From Chloroflexota bacterium (GTDB lineage: Bacteria > Chloroflexota > Anaerolineae > Anaerolineales > VGOW01), in NCBI GenBank assembly GCA_016197225.1, contig JACPWC010000014.1:1-64000 (forward strand): a stretch of DNA of 64,000 nt, read 5' to 3'. The translations under genes and the position numbers were made by a program. The first letter of the stretch is position 1. Each line of letters begins with the position of its first letter. Below are positions 49,732 to 58,381 of the stretch, piece after piece. The notes below the pieces were generated by a model. That model did no database searches. It had not been told where the DNA came from and was given only the letters and a program-made list of their open reading frames with translations.

Positions 49732-49802
49732 CTGGGGGACGTGGAGTCGAACCACGGCTCACGGATCCAGAATCCGCTGTTCTGCCACTAAACTATCCCC
49801 CA
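49732..49802 (-). tRNA. trnQ: tRNA-Gln (anticodon CTG)
   Basis: 71 nt on the minus strand. Acceptor stem TGGGGGA (49802-49796) pairs with TCCCCCA (49739-49733), discriminator G at 49732. The anticodon stem GCGGA/TCCGT encloses the loop TTCTGGA, giving anticodon CTG (49770-49768), which reads CAG. The T-loop GTTCGACTC and the weak, AT-rich D-arm are normal. CCA is not encoded. Confidence 0.95.
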
Positions 49803-49828
49803 GTGCGCCGGAAATTTTACCACATTTG

Positions 49829-49901
49829 GAGGTTGGAAGTTTGAAGTTGGAGGTTGGATGACGGCTTCGATCTCCAACTTCCAATCTCCAATCTCCAACC
49901 T
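49829..49901. repeat. GGTTGGAAGTTTGAAGTTGGAGG repeat, inverted halves
   Basis: GGAGGTTGGAAGTTTGAAGTTGG... (49829-49858) and TCTCCAACTTCCAATCTCC... (49869-49901) are roughly complementary, forming a long imperfect hairpin between rocD and the tRNA. It is related to the GGATTGGAGAATT family. Whole arms are not written out here because of length. Confidence 0.6.
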
Positions 49902-51107
49902 CTACTTCATATTCAACACCTCGCGAATCGCCGGCAGCGCCCCGTCAATGGTGTCCCGGTCAATGATCAACGGCGGGGCAAAACGGATGACGTTGTCGTG
50001 CGTCTCTTTGCACAGGATACCGCGCTCCTTGAGGGCTTCGCAGAAGCGGCGCGCGCCGCCGGCCTCAACCTTTAATTCCACGCCGATGAAGAGTCCCTTG
50101 CCGCGCACTTCTTTCACGTGGGGGCTGGGAATCTCGGCCAACTGTTCCAAAAAATATTCGCCCAGCACCGCCGAGTTCTGTACCAGCTTTTCTTCGACGA
50201 TCACTTTGAGCGCGGCCCGGCCTACGGCGCAGGCCAGCGGGTTGCCGCCAAACGTCGAGCCATGCTCGCCCGGCTTGAACAGGCCCATGATCTCACGCGA
50301 CGACAACACTGCCGACACCGGGTAGACTCCGCCGCTCAGGGCCTTGCCAATAATCACCACGTCGGGCCGGGTGTTTTCGTGTTCAAAGGCAAAGAGCTTG
50401 CCGGTGCGGCCCAGGCCGGTTTGAATCTCGTCGGCGATCAGCAGGGCGTTGTGCTTGTCGCAAATTTCGCGCAGGCGTTTGAGGTAACCCTCAGGCGGGA
50501 TGATGACGCCGGCTTCCCCCTGGATCGGCTCGACCAGCACGGCGGCGGTGTCCGGGGTGATGGCGTTTTCGACGGCGGCAGAGTCGCCGTAAGAAACGGT
50601 GACGAAGCCGGGCGTGAAGGGGCCAAACGAATCTTTGTACGAGGGTTCGCTGGAGAACGAGACGATGGTGATGGTGCGCCCGTGAAAGTTTCCGGCGACG
50701 GTGACGATCTCGGCCCTGTTCTGCGGAATGCCTTTCACCGTGTGGCCCCACTTGCGGGCCAGCTTCAGCGCCGTCTCCACCGCTTCAGCGCCCGAGTTCA
50801 TGGGCAGGCTCATCTCGAAGCCGGTCAGTTCGCATAGCTCTTTCATGAACGGGCCAAGCTGATCGTTGCGGAAGGCGCGCGAGGTCAGAGTCACTTTGCC
50901 GGCCTGCTCGATGAGGGCTTCGATGATTTTGGGGTGGCAGTGGCCCTGGTTCACCGCCGAGTAGGCGGCCAGACAATCCAGATACTTCTTGCCGTTCACG
51001 TCCTCGACCCACACGCCGTGTGCTTCGCGGATCACCACATCCAACGGCTTGTAGTTGTGAGCGCCATATTGGTTTTCGAGATTGATGTAAGTTTGTGAAT
51101 TTGTCAT
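49902..51107 (-). CDS. rocD: Ornithine aminotransferase
   Basis: Converts ornithine and 2-oxoglutarate to glutamate semialdehyde and glutamate. 401 residues from the ATG at 51107 ([19 protein letters not shown], the typical N-terminus); a TTG at 51131 would add eight residues. The PLP lysine is in [17 protein letters not shown], and [18 protein letters not shown] and [13 protein letters not shown] are family blocks. It lies close behind gltX on the same strand. Since the window also holds an ornithine/arginine route, it may connect arginine to glutamate or proline. Confidence 0.94.
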   Translation of the reverse strand: MTNSQTYINLENQYGAHNYKPLDVVIREAHGVWVEDVNGKKYLDCLAAYSAVNQGHCHPKIIEALIEQAGKVTLTSRAFRNDQLGPFMKELCELTGFEMSLPMNSGAEAVETALKLARKWGHTVKGIPQNRAEIVTVAGNFHGRTITIVSFSSEPSYKDSFGPFTPGFVTVSYGDSAAVENAITPDTAAVLVEPIQGEAGVIIPPEGYLKRLREICDKHNALLIADEIQTGLGRTGKLFAFEHENTRPDVVIIGKALSGGVYPVSAVLSSREIMGLFKPGEHGSTFGGNPLACAVGRAALKVIVEEKLVQNSAVLGEYFLEQLAEIPSPHVKEVRGKGLFIGVELKVEAGGARRFCEALKERGILCKETHDNVIRFAPPLIIDRDTIDGALPAIREVLNMK

Positions 51108-51134
51108 GTCGTGAATCGCATCAAGCGACAAGCG

Positions 51135-52652
51135 TCAAACGTCTCCTTGACGTTTATCGCCTGACGTTTGACGAAGCAGTTCTTCTGCCTGCGCTAAACG
51201 GTTGAACACCACTTCTCTGTTCAACAAGGCCATGGTCTCAAACAGCGGCGGGCTGACGGTTTGGCCGGTGACGGCGGCCCGCAGAATGCCGAACAGTTGG
51301 CCGGGTTTGAGGTTGAGTTCTTCGGCCAGCGCCCGCATCGGTTGCTCGGCGGTGGCGTGATCGAGAACGGGCAGTGACTGAAGCAGAGCAACGGACTTTT
51401 GCAGAGCGGACAGCGCGCCCGCCGCCGTGAGGCCTTTAGGAATCAACGACTCGGTCGTCGGTGTCACCGTCTCCCGGAAAAAGAACCCGGCCATGTCCAC
51501 CGCCTCGTCCAGGGTGGCGATGCGAACCTGGATGAGGGGCACGATCCGGCTCAGGGCGGCCTCGTCGGTCTTCAATCCGGCCTGATCAAAATAGGGCTTG
51601 ATGCGCGCCGCCAACTCGGCCTGGGGCAGGTTGCGAATGTACAGGCCGTTGAAGTAGTCGAGCTTGTCGAAGTTCACGCCGGCGGGGGCCGGGTTGAGGC
51701 GCTCCAGGCTGAAACCGGCGATCATCTCGTCCAGCGAGATCACGTCGGTCTTGTCGTCCAGACTCCAGCCCATCAGGGCAATCCAGTTGCGCACGGCCTC
51801 CGGCAGGTAGCCCAGCTCGTGCATGTCGCGGACGAAGATCGAGTGGCCCTCTTCGGCCTTGAGGTTGGCGCTCTCGCGTTTGCTCATCTTGCCCTTGCCG
51901 CTCGGCTTGAGGAAGACCGAGAGATGCACCCACTGCGGCTCGTCCCAGCCGAAGGCGCGAAGGAGGAGGGCGTGTTTGGGCAGAGACGGTATCCACTCGG
52001 AGCCGCGCAACACGTGGGTGATGCCCATCAAATGATCGTCCACCATCGCCGCCAGATGATAGAGCGAGAGTCCGTCCGACTTGAGGATAATGAAGTCGTC
52101 GAGGGTGCTGTTGTCTACGGTGATGCCGCCGCGAATCAGATCGTGAACCGTGGTCTTGCCGCTTTCGGGAACCTTGAAGCGGATGACACCAGACTCGCCG
52201 CCAGCCTTGCGCGCTTTGGCTTCATCGAGCGGAATGTCCCGGCAGTGGCCGTCGTAACGCGACTGGCGCTTGAGGGCCTGCTGTTCGCGGCGCAGGGTCT
52301 CCAGCCGCTCTTTGGCGCAGAAGCAGTAATAGGCTTTGCCGCTTTCCACCAACTGCTCGGCATGGGCGCGGTAAATGTCGGCCCGCTGGCTCTGAATGTA
52401 AGGCGCGTGCGGGCCGCCCACGTCCGGCCCCTCGTCCCAGTGCACGCCCAGCCAGCGCAGGCCGTCCATTTGCTCTTCCATCGCGCCGGGCACAAAGCGC
52501 GTCTGGTCGGTGTCTTCGATGCGCAGGATGAACTGGCCGCCGGTTTGTTTGGCGAGCAGGTAGTTGTAGAGGGCGGTGCGCGCCCCGGCCACGTGCAGGG
52601 TTCCGGTAGGCGAGGGCGCAAAACGAACGCGGGCGGGTTTCAAGTCGGACAT
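51135..52652 (-). CDS. gltX: Glutamyl-tRNA synthetase
   Basis: 505 residues. Class I synthetase with the HIGH equivalent in RFAPSPTGTLHVAGARTALY (about residue 17-21), FILRIEDTDQTR, and the KMSKR signature KGKMSKRES. The C-terminal anticodon-binding domain is complete. The last codons (TTGACGTTTGA...TCAAACGTC words at 51127-51175) are part of a short repeat. No paralogous GluRS or Gln-specific enzyme is seen in the window; the tRNA-Gln nearby could be charged by this enzyme if it is non-discriminating. Confidence 0.97.
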   Translation of the reverse strand: MSDLKPARVRFAPSPTGTLHVAGARTALYNYLLAKQTGGQFILRIEDTDQTRFVPGAMEEQMDGLRWLGVHWDEGPDVGGPHAPYIQSQRADIYRAHAEQLVESGKAYYCFCAKERLETLRREQQALKRQSRYDGHCRDIPLDEAKARKAGGESGVIRFKVPESGKTTVHDLIRGGITVDNSTLDDFIILKSDGLSLYHLAAMVDDHLMGITHVLRGSEWIPSLPKHALLLRAFGWDEPQWVHLSVFLKPSGKGKMSKRESANLKAEEGHSIFVRDMHELGYLPEAVRNWIALMGWSLDDKTDVISLDEMIAGFSLERLNPAPAGVNFDKLDYFNGLYIRNLPQAELAARIKPYFDQAGLKTDEAALSRIVPLIQVRIATLDEAVDMAGFFFRETVTPTTESLIPKGLTAAGALSALQKSVALLQSLPVLDHATAEQPMRALAEELNLKPGQLFGILRAAVTGQTVSPPLFETMALLNREVVFNRLAQAEELLRQTSGDKRQGDV

Positions 52653-52759
52653 TCAAGCCTTTCAGGGTTCGCGGGAAATAGTGGGAAAGAAGGAAAAGCC
52701 GGTGGTTGAACCGGCTGGGGAATTATATCAAGAGGGTTGAGTGGCAAGCAGACAGTTCA

Positions 52760-52798
52760 CCAAGAATATTCACCGCAGAGATCGCAGAGATTTTCCAG
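52760..52798. repeat. CACCGCAGAGATCGCAGAGA dispersed repeat
   Basis: CACCAAGAATATTCACCGCAG followed by AGATCGCAGAGA, between gltX and the HEPN gene. It is of the same style as the ACGCAGATAAACGCAGAT family elsewhere. No gene is seen in 52653-52881. Confidence 0.5.
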
Positions 52799-52881
52799 TC
52801 GATGCTGACGAGCGTGCGAAATCGTTATCTCGGAATGAGCCGCGGGCACTAGCGAGTTGGTGGCCGTTGGCTCGATGGAGA

Positions 52882-54150
52882 TTATGCCGCGCATTGATGC
52901 GAATAATCTTCACCAATATGCCAAACATCCCGCCGTGGGTCCCTGAGCCAGTTGACAAGGCTACGCTGCGAAACAATTTGAAGGAGCAGCAAGTGGTCCT
53001 CTGCATGGCGTTGTGCTGACAAGAAGTCAATATCGACACGACTGGCATGGCTGCCATGAACGAGTGCACTTCGGACGTCATATAGGGTCTGTCGCCGACT
53101 TTCGAGAGCCGGGATAACTGTACCAAACCGCTTGACGTGCCGCTTGAAGAGTTGTGTAGGCCCTGTACCAGTTGGCTTTCCGCACGCTTTGCATATCGCG
53201 GTCTTTGTTTGTGGCAGCAAGCACTCGATAGCCGTTGAGAATGCGACCCCTGCGATTGACGGTTCGGAGTGGAATTGAATACCGATCGCATACCAGTAAC
53301 TAGCGCGTACAAAGGAGTCCATCTTTTCGCGGTTGAGTGACTGAATAAGCTCAAGGTCATCGGCCAGAGAACTTGGGATGAGTAACTCCGAGTCCTTAGG
53401 CCATAGTCGTTCGTAGTAGTCGTCACCCTTGAGAATTGGGGCGGGCTCAAACTCGCGAATCGGAAAGTCATCTTGCTGTCCACCTTCTGTAGTAGAGAAG
53501 CTTGGATGAACGAGGTGGTTTTGAGGGACGCCGCTAGGTTTGAGAAGTGCCCAGACCCGCCCGGATGGCCAATGCACGAAGCGGATATGCCCGGCAAGCA
53601 AGAGTGTGAAAAGATACTGGTAACGGTCGAGGGCACGGAGCGTGCGATTGCTTTCCAGGAACGGGTTCGGACTGCGCGGAACTCGAACTTCAAGTAAAAA
53701 CGGAAACGGTGGCCCCAAGTGTCCGCCCATGAATTGGTTGGGCAACCCGTGGTCAAACCAGTCGAGTCCCTTCCCGATTACCGTTGTATCTGGGCAAGGG
53801 CCAATACGGACTGAGTCATTCCACATATAGGTGCCGGCCAGCGGACGCTCTGAAAACAGAACACGGCTAGCTACGAGCGTTCCGTGAGTGTGGGCAGCTT
53901 CAGTTCTTGCGCGCTCCAATAGTGCCTCTTGCGCTTTGACGGATTGCAATGCTGGCCCTGGCTCTATGCTGCTTATCCGGCCACTCTTGAATCGTATGCG
54001 GGCGAACAATTCAGCGTTCGCTGAACTAGTGCGGTACTCAACCATACTAGCGGATAGTATCTGCGCGCTCGCGCCAACAGCCAGTGAGAGAATCGGTTCA
54101 ATCTCGCGGTCATCTTCTACGCACTCGCGTAGGCGTTCAAGCAACGTCAT
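52882..54150 (-). CDS. Accessory protein with C-terminal Apea-like HEPN domain
   Basis: 422 residues. The C-terminal third has the HEPN hallmarks: a helical region with AGVAFSTAIECLL and the R-x4-H motif R360-SALV-H365 (RSALVHG), typical of HEPN/Apea-type RNases and nucleotide-binding proteins. A C-x2-C pair (CKAC, about 325) precedes it. The first ~280 residues are not recognised. Base composition is visibly lower in G+C than the neighbours, and codon use is less biased, suggesting horizontal acquisition. Apea-like HEPN proteins are suspected of defence or stress roles; nothing here proves it. Confidence 0.75.
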   Translation of the reverse strand: MTLLERLRECVEDDREIEPILSLAVGASAQILSASMVEYRTSSANAELFARIRFKSGRISSIEPGPALQSVKAQEALLERARTEAAHTHGTLVASRVLFSERPLAGTYMWNDSVRIGPCPDTTVIGKGLDWFDHGLPNQFMGGHLGPPFPFLLEVRVPRSPNPFLESNRTLRALDRYQYLFTLLLAGHIRFVHWPSGRVWALLKPSGVPQNHLVHPSFSTTEGGQQDDFPIREFEPAPILKGDDYYERLWPKDSELLIPSSLADDLELIQSLNREKMDSFVRASYWYAIGIQFHSEPSIAGVAFSTAIECLLPQTKTAICKACGKPTGTGPTQLFKRHVKRFGTVIPALESRRQTLYDVRSALVHGSHASRVDIDFLSAQRHAEDHLLLLQIVSQRSLVNWLRDPRRDVWHIGEDYSHQCAA

Positions 54151-54347
54151 GGGATGTCTTGGGTGGCATAACCATTAAGGATTGGTGCGGCGCGGTGTGT
54201 ACGAGATCGTCTCCGGCTCAGGTCGGCCGCTGCCGCATAATCTTAAGTCGAACGAAGCTCCATCCAATTTACCTCAAATACATGGGAAACGCAATCTCGC
54301 TTTCCGGTGTCAGATGAAGTGTGCTATTATCGGCTCTGGAGGCTAAC

Positions 54348-54587
54348 ATGAACGTTGTTCCCATTCAAGTCACTGACGAGGGCGTACTCATTCCGAAAGT
54401 GTATCTGCACGAAGCCGCTGAGGTGGAAGTTGAGATAACGGCAGAGTATGTCATCGTCCGGCCAAAAGGCCGGCAGGCTGCTGAGTCTCCTGCCCAACGC
54501 CGCAAACCAGTTCGCATTTACAGCCCGCAATTAGCCAATCGAAAGCAGGCAAAAGATTTTGCGTTGAAAGTAACTGTAGAGTCGTGA
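54348..54587 (+). CDS. AbrB/MazE-like small DNA-binding protein (antitoxin-like)
   Basis: 79 residues from the ATG at 54348. The N-terminal part VVPIQVTDEGVLIPKVYL then VEVEITAEYVIVRPKG has the swapped-hairpin pattern of SpoVT-AbrB antitoxin-like proteins. The C-terminus is basic (AQRRKPVRIYSPQLANRKQAK). The stop is one base before the next start, so the two genes form a pair. Low G+C compared with the surroundings. Confidence 0.6.
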   Translation: MNVVPIQVTDEGVLIPKVYLHEAAEVEVEITAEYVIVRPKGRQAAESPAQRRKPVRIYSPQLANRKQAKDFALKVTVES

Positions 54588-54588
54588 T

Positions 54589-54966
54589 ATGGCCCAATAC
54601 GACTCTGAGCAATTTGATCCGCCCGCGCCGATTGCGATTGTGGTAATACGCAACCCCGAAACGCAGTCCAGCGCATTGAACGTGCCGATGCTGATTGACA
54701 CTGGCGCTGATGTGACGCTCATTCCTCGAGCGGTTGCCGAGCAACTTGGCCTCGCTACAGCAGATGACGGTCTCTATGAATTGTCGAGCTTCAATGGCGG
54801 GTTGAGTTCAGCCGTTGCTGTTCAAGCTGAACTGCAATTTTTGCGGCGAACCTTTCGCGGGCAATTCCTTCTGATTGACCAACCCATCGGCATTCTTGGC
54901 CGAAACGTTCTCAATACCGTGCGCCTTGTGCTTGATGGCCCACGATTAAGTTGGGACGAGGCGTAA
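54589..54966 (+). CDS. Retropepsin-like aspartic protease domain protein
   Basis: 125 residues forming a single aspartyl protease lobe. The catalytic motif D37-T-G-A is in MLIDTGADVTLIPRAVAEQL, and the second hydrophobic-Gly motif is in PIGILGRNVLN, as in retropepsins; it would need to dimerise. No retroelement genes are near, so it is a cellular-type retropepsin. It directly follows the AbrB-like gene with a one-base gap, an arrangement like a toxin-antitoxin unit. Its role is unknown. Confidence 0.75.
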   Translation: MAQYDSEQFDPPAPIAIVVIRNPETQSSALNVPMLIDTGADVTLIPRAVAEQLGLATADDGLYELSSFNGGLSSAVAVQAELQFLRRTFRGQFLLIDQPIGILGRNVLNTVRLVLDGPRLSWDEA

Positions 54967-54979
54967 ATGCTTCACCTTC

Positions 54980-55666
54980 TCATCTCGCATACCTCACCGT
55001 CGTCCTCAAAATAAAATACGCCGCCAGCAGTGAGCCACGCACCGTGCCGCTCACCTTCGACTTCCCGGCCAGGCGCGGGTGGTGGCTCACCGGCACTTCC
55101 ACGATTCTGGCCCCGCGCCGGGCGGCCTTGACCATCATCTCCGTCGGCCAGCCAAACGTCATTTCGCGCATGTCCAGATTCGCCAACAGGTCGGCGCGAA
55201 TGGCGCGGTAGGGGCCTAAGTCGGTGACGGCCACGCCGTAGAGTCGGCGCATCAACCAGGCCGTCAGCCAGTTGCCAAAGCGCTGGTGGGGCAACATGGC
55301 CTCGCGTTCGCGCTCGCCTTCCAGCAGGCGCGAGCCTAGCACCAGATCGGCAGAGCCGTTTCGCAGAGGCGCAAGCAGGGCGGGCAATTCCGCCGGGTCA
55401 GAACTCCAATCGCCGTCGAGAAAGACGATGACCTCAGCGGACTCGGCAGCGCGCACTCCGGCGGCGCAGGCGAAGCCGTAACCCCGGCGCGGTTCGCTTA
55501 CCACGCGCGCCCCGGCTTCCCCGGCAACTGCTACCGTGTTGTCCGTCGAGCCGTTGTCGGCCACAATTACTTCCACCCGATCCTCGGCGTCTCGCGGAAT
55601 CGTTGCGATCAGTCTGGGCAAGTTCTCGGCTTCGTTGAGGGCGGGGATGATGATGGCGATGTTCAT
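54980..55666 (-). CDS. Family 2 glycosyltransferase (polyprenol-phosphate sugar synthase type)
   Basis: 228 residues from the ATG at 55666 (MNIAIIIPALNEAENLPRLI). GT-A fold with VIVADNGSTDNT and the DxD-like DGDWSSDP. It is most like dolichol/undecaprenyl-phosphate mannosyl- or glucosyltransferases without a membrane tail. Convergent with the retropepsin gene (13-base gap). Confidence 0.88.
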   Translation of the reverse strand: MNIAIIIPALNEAENLPRLIATIPRDAEDRVEVIVADNGSTDNTVAVAGEAGARVVSEPRRGYGFACAAGVRAAESAEVIVFLDGDWSSDPAELPALLAPLRNGSADLVLGSRLLEGEREREAMLPHQRFGNWLTAWLMRRLYGVAVTDLGPYRAIRADLLANLDMREMTFGWPTEMMVKAARRGARIVEVPVSHHPRLAGKSKVSGTVRGSLLAAYFILRTTVRYAR

Positions 55667-55708
55667 AAGAGTTGATTGAGGGTTCTGGTTCAGCCTGTCA
55701 ACGAATTG

Positions 55709-55770
55709 CATAACGAATAAACGAATGTATCGCGGTCATCTATTCGTTTATTCGTTGCCTATTCGTTGAC
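55709..55770. repeat. AACGAATAAACGAAT repeat
   Basis: CATAACGAATAAACGAATG and CTATTCGTTTATTCGTTG form an inverted pair (with TATTCGTTGACAG after it) in the 167-base gap between divergent genes. It may contain the promoters, but no clear pair of boxes was found. Confidence 0.6.
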
Positions 55771-55833
55771 AGTGACCACCCAGTCATAACAAAAGTCTTA
55801 CCGGCCACTCTTCCGCTATGATAAACTAACTTC

Positions 55834-56868
55834 ATGAACACGTTCGCCCTTCTCGCTCTTGGCGCCCTCATCGGCCTGCCGCTCGGCTACGTCATGCAAC
55901 GCACCCGCCTGTGCTTCAACTCGGCCTACCGCACCGCGCTTTTGCAGAAAGACTTCACGCTTCTGCGAATGATCCTGCTCGCCATCCTCATTCAAATGGT
56001 CGGCCTGTACACGCTGGCGCAGTTCGGCCTCGGCGGGGTGAGCGTGAACGTCGTGCCGTTCTTCATCGTTGCCAACATCCTCGGCGGCTTTGTCTTCGGT
56101 ATTGCCATGACGTTCGCCGAAGGTTGCTCCAGCACAGTCTGGTATCGCGTGGGCAACGGCAACCTCGGCGCGCTGGTGACGTTGATCGGCTTTGCGATTG
56201 GCGAATGGATCGTAGAGACCTGGGATCCGCTGGCGGCGATTCGTGGCCCGGAACTCAAACCCGACTCGGGAGCAATCGCCACCCTTCCCAACTTCCTCGG
56301 CCTCTCGCCCTGGCTCATCGTGATCCCGCTTGCGCTCCTCGCCGCCGCGTGGCTGTGGCGCGTGCGCTCGTCAACGTCAAACTATCTTGGCGGTTGGAAC
56401 TGGCGATTAGGCGGACTCTTGCTTGGACTGATCGGCACAGCGGCCTGGCTCGTGGCCTGGCCGACTGGCTGGCATTACGGCGTTGGCGTGGTTGGGGCGA
56501 CCGGCCCCTGGGTGTCGGCCTTGTTCAAAGGGCTGGCCGTCTTGAACTGGGGAAGCTTCATGATCGCCGCCATGCCCTTCGGCGCGCTCGTCGCCGCGTT
56601 GCAATATCGTGAGTTCAAGTGGCAAGTGCCAAACTTGCCCAGCACCGTTCGTATGACTCTAGCGGGGTTGATCATGGGCGTGAGCGCCACGTTTGCCGGC
56701 GGGTGCAACATCGGTCATGGCTTCAGCGGCCTGCCCACGCTGGCTCTGTCGTCCATCGTCGCCACGCTCTTCACTTTTCTCGGCGCAACGGTTGGAGTTT
56801 ATTGGCGATTTATCAGGCCACAGCCGATTCGACTCCACGAAGTCACACGAAGTGATACAAAGATATAA
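55834..56868 (+). CDS. YeeE/YedE-type (TsuA-like) sulfur-compound transporter
   Basis: 344 residues with about nine to ten membrane helices. The three conserved cysteine motifs of thiosulfate transporters are present: RLCFN (near residue 28), EGCSS (about 100) and GGCNIGHG (about 292). These cysteines pass thiosulfate through the pore in characterised members. Alone in its region, so the sulfur substrate cannot be confirmed. The gene ends in a repeat region. Confidence 0.9.
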   Translation: MNTFALLALGALIGLPLGYVMQRTRLCFNSAYRTALLQKDFTLLRMILLAILIQMVGLYTLAQFGLGGVSVNVVPFFIVANILGGFVFGIAMTFAEGCSSTVWYRVGNGNLGALVTLIGFAIGEWIVETWDPLAAIRGPELKPDSGAIATLPNFLGLSPWLIVIPLALLAAAWLWRVRSSTSNYLGGWNWRLGGLLLGLIGTAAWLVAWPTGWHYGVGVVGATGPWVSALFKGLAVLNWGSFMIAAMPFGALVAALQYREFKWQVPNLPSTVRMTLAGLIMGVSATFAGGCNIGHGFSGLPTLALSSIVATLFTFLGATVGVYWRFIRPQPIRLHEVTRSDTKI

Positions 56869-56900
56869 CCCTTTCGTGTTCCTTCGTGCCCCTCGTGGAT
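56838..56900. repeat. CGAAGTCACACGAAGTGATAC / TTCGTGTTCCTTCGTG repeat spanning a gene junction
   Basis: Contains CACGAAGTCACACGAAG and TTTCGTGTTCCTTCGTGCCC. It covers the last codons of the YedE-type gene and the first of the next. Similar in style to 32204-32276. Written here in parts. Confidence 0.55.
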
Positions 56901-58381
56901 CAACAGCGGCTCTCGCCCTCCTCGGCCTCGCCAGCCTTGCCATTTGGGCGAGCGTGCCAGCTTTAGCGCCTCTGCGCGGCCCGTCGCTCCTCGACTACCT
57001 CCCGCGCTACTTCGCAACCTTCGCCCTCTACCTCGCCGCTCTCCTCGTTCTCTCCCTTTCGCCGCCGCTCCCCCGCGCCCCGGCCCTCATCTTCCTCTTC
57101 GCCATCCTCTTCCGCCTCCCGCTCCTCACCACGCCTCCCACGCTCTCCGATGATGTCTATCGTTACCTTTGGGATGGCAACGTGCAGAACGCCGGCGTGA
57201 ACCCTTACGCTCATCGCGTGGACGCGCCCGCCCTCGACGACCTCGCCACGCCCAACCGCGCCCTGGTCAACAACCCGCAAATGGCTTCGCCGTACCTGCC
57301 GGTTGCGCAAGTCTTCTTCGCTGTCGTCGTTCGCCTCGCGCCCGAGTCGGTGGCGGCCTTTCAGATCGCGACCATGATCTTCGATTTGATCACCGGCCTG
57401 CTGATCACGATCCTGCTTCGCCGGTTGGGCCGCCAGCCCGCGTGGGCACTCGTTTACCTGTGGAATCCCCTCGTCGTCGTCGAGTTCGCCCACGGCGCGC
57501 ATGTGGACGCGCTGATGGTGATGCTGATGGTGACCGCCCTTGCGCTTCACGTTTGGCGTTTGACGTTTGACGCCAGCCCCATCCTTCTCGCCCTCGCCAC
57601 CCTCGTCAAACCCATCCCGGTCTTACTGCTCCCAATTCTGATTCCGCGCTGGGGTTGGAAGCGAACATTGGTTTATGGATTGACGGTCTTCGCGGGGTTG
57701 GCGGCCTACTCAGGGGCAGGGTGGGGGCTGACGACAGACCTCTCGGCAGGAACCGGCCTCTTTGGCGCAACGCGAATCTATTTGCAGTTGTGGAACTTCA
57801 ACGGCGGCTTATATCACTGGCTGGAAGTTTTGCTCACCGGCTATCGCACCGAAGGCGCTGTGCCAGCCGGGACGCCGGGAATTGAATTGGCAAAGGTGAT
57901 GTGCACGGGGTTGTTATTAGTCGTATTGGTTGTTGTATTCTGGCGCAGCCGCTCCGCGAAACTTTCCACAACAGAGGCGGCCAAACTCTGGATCATTCCC
58001 GTCTTTGCCTACTTGCTCCTCACGCCGACGGTCAATCCCTGGTACCTCGCGCCGTTTATCGCACTCGTGGTTTTCGCAATCCCTGAAACACAAGGAGGCA
58101 AGGAAACAAGGGGACAAGGATTCCTCTCCCTTTCTCCCCTTCTCCTTGTCCCCCTCTCCGCTCTCTACTTCTCCGCCTCAGCCGCCCTCTCTTACCTCAC
58201 GTACCTCGATCCGCTGAACTTCCGCGAGACGGACTTCGTGCGGCGCTGGGAATACCTGCCCGTTTACGGCCTGTTGCTGGGCGCGCTGGCCGGCGCTCTG
58301 TATCACCGTCACCGCCGCCACGTAGCCGAAGCTCAACACGTAAACGACGAGCCAGGGCACGAACCCCCACCGGCCCTGTAG
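56876..58381 (+). CDS. Multi-spanning membrane glycosyltransferase (GT87/PMT-like, DUF2029 type)
   Basis: About 501 residues with 10 or more hydrophobic segments. The acidic motif TPPTLSDDVYRYLWDGNV in the first extracytoplasmic loop and NPYAHRVDAP are typical of GT-C mannosyltransferases using lipid-linked sugars. The start is uncertain: GTG at 56876 or 56852, both inside a dispersed repeat. Two repeat-like insertions are read in frame (about 57546-57575, GTTTGACGTTTGACG; and 58091-58151, with inverted GGGGACAAGGA/TCCTTGTCCCC). Its 3' end overlaps the convergent glycosyltransferase gene by 204 bases. Confidence 0.85.
   Translation: MFLRAPRGSTAALALLGLASLAIWASVPALAPLRGPSLLDYLPRYFATFALYLAALLVLSLSPPLPRAPALIFLFAILFRLPLLTTPPTLSDDVYRYLWDGNVQNAGVNPYAHRVDAPALDDLATPNRALVNNPQMASPYLPVAQVFFAVVVRLAPESVAAFQIATMIFDLITGLLITILLRRLGRQPAWALVYLWNPLVVVEFAHGAHVDALMVMLMVTALALHVWRLTFDASPILLALATLVKPIPVLLLPILIPRWGWKRTLVYGLTVFAGLAAYSGAGWGLTTDLSAGTGLFGATRIYLQLWNFNGGLYHWLEVLLTGYRTEGAVPAGTPGIELAKVMCTGLLLVVLVVVFWRSRSAKLSTTEAAKLWIIPVFAYLLLTPTVNPWYLAPFIALVVFAIPETQGGKETRGQGFLSLSPLLLVPLSALYFSASAALSYLTYLDPLNFRETDFVRRWEYLPVYGLLLGALAGALYHRHRRHVAEAQHVNDEPGHEPPPAL

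Noticed and set aside
49564-49755. Longer N-terminus for the ECF sigma factor (start at 49755)
   Set aside because: It would overlap the tRNA-Gln gene and its terminator and adds residues unlike any sigma factor; the ATG at 49563 gives a normal protein.
54589-54966. Retroviral or LTR-retroelement remnant
   Set aside because: Only a cellular-type single-lobe aspartyl protease is present; no reverse transcriptase, integrase or terminal repeats are near.
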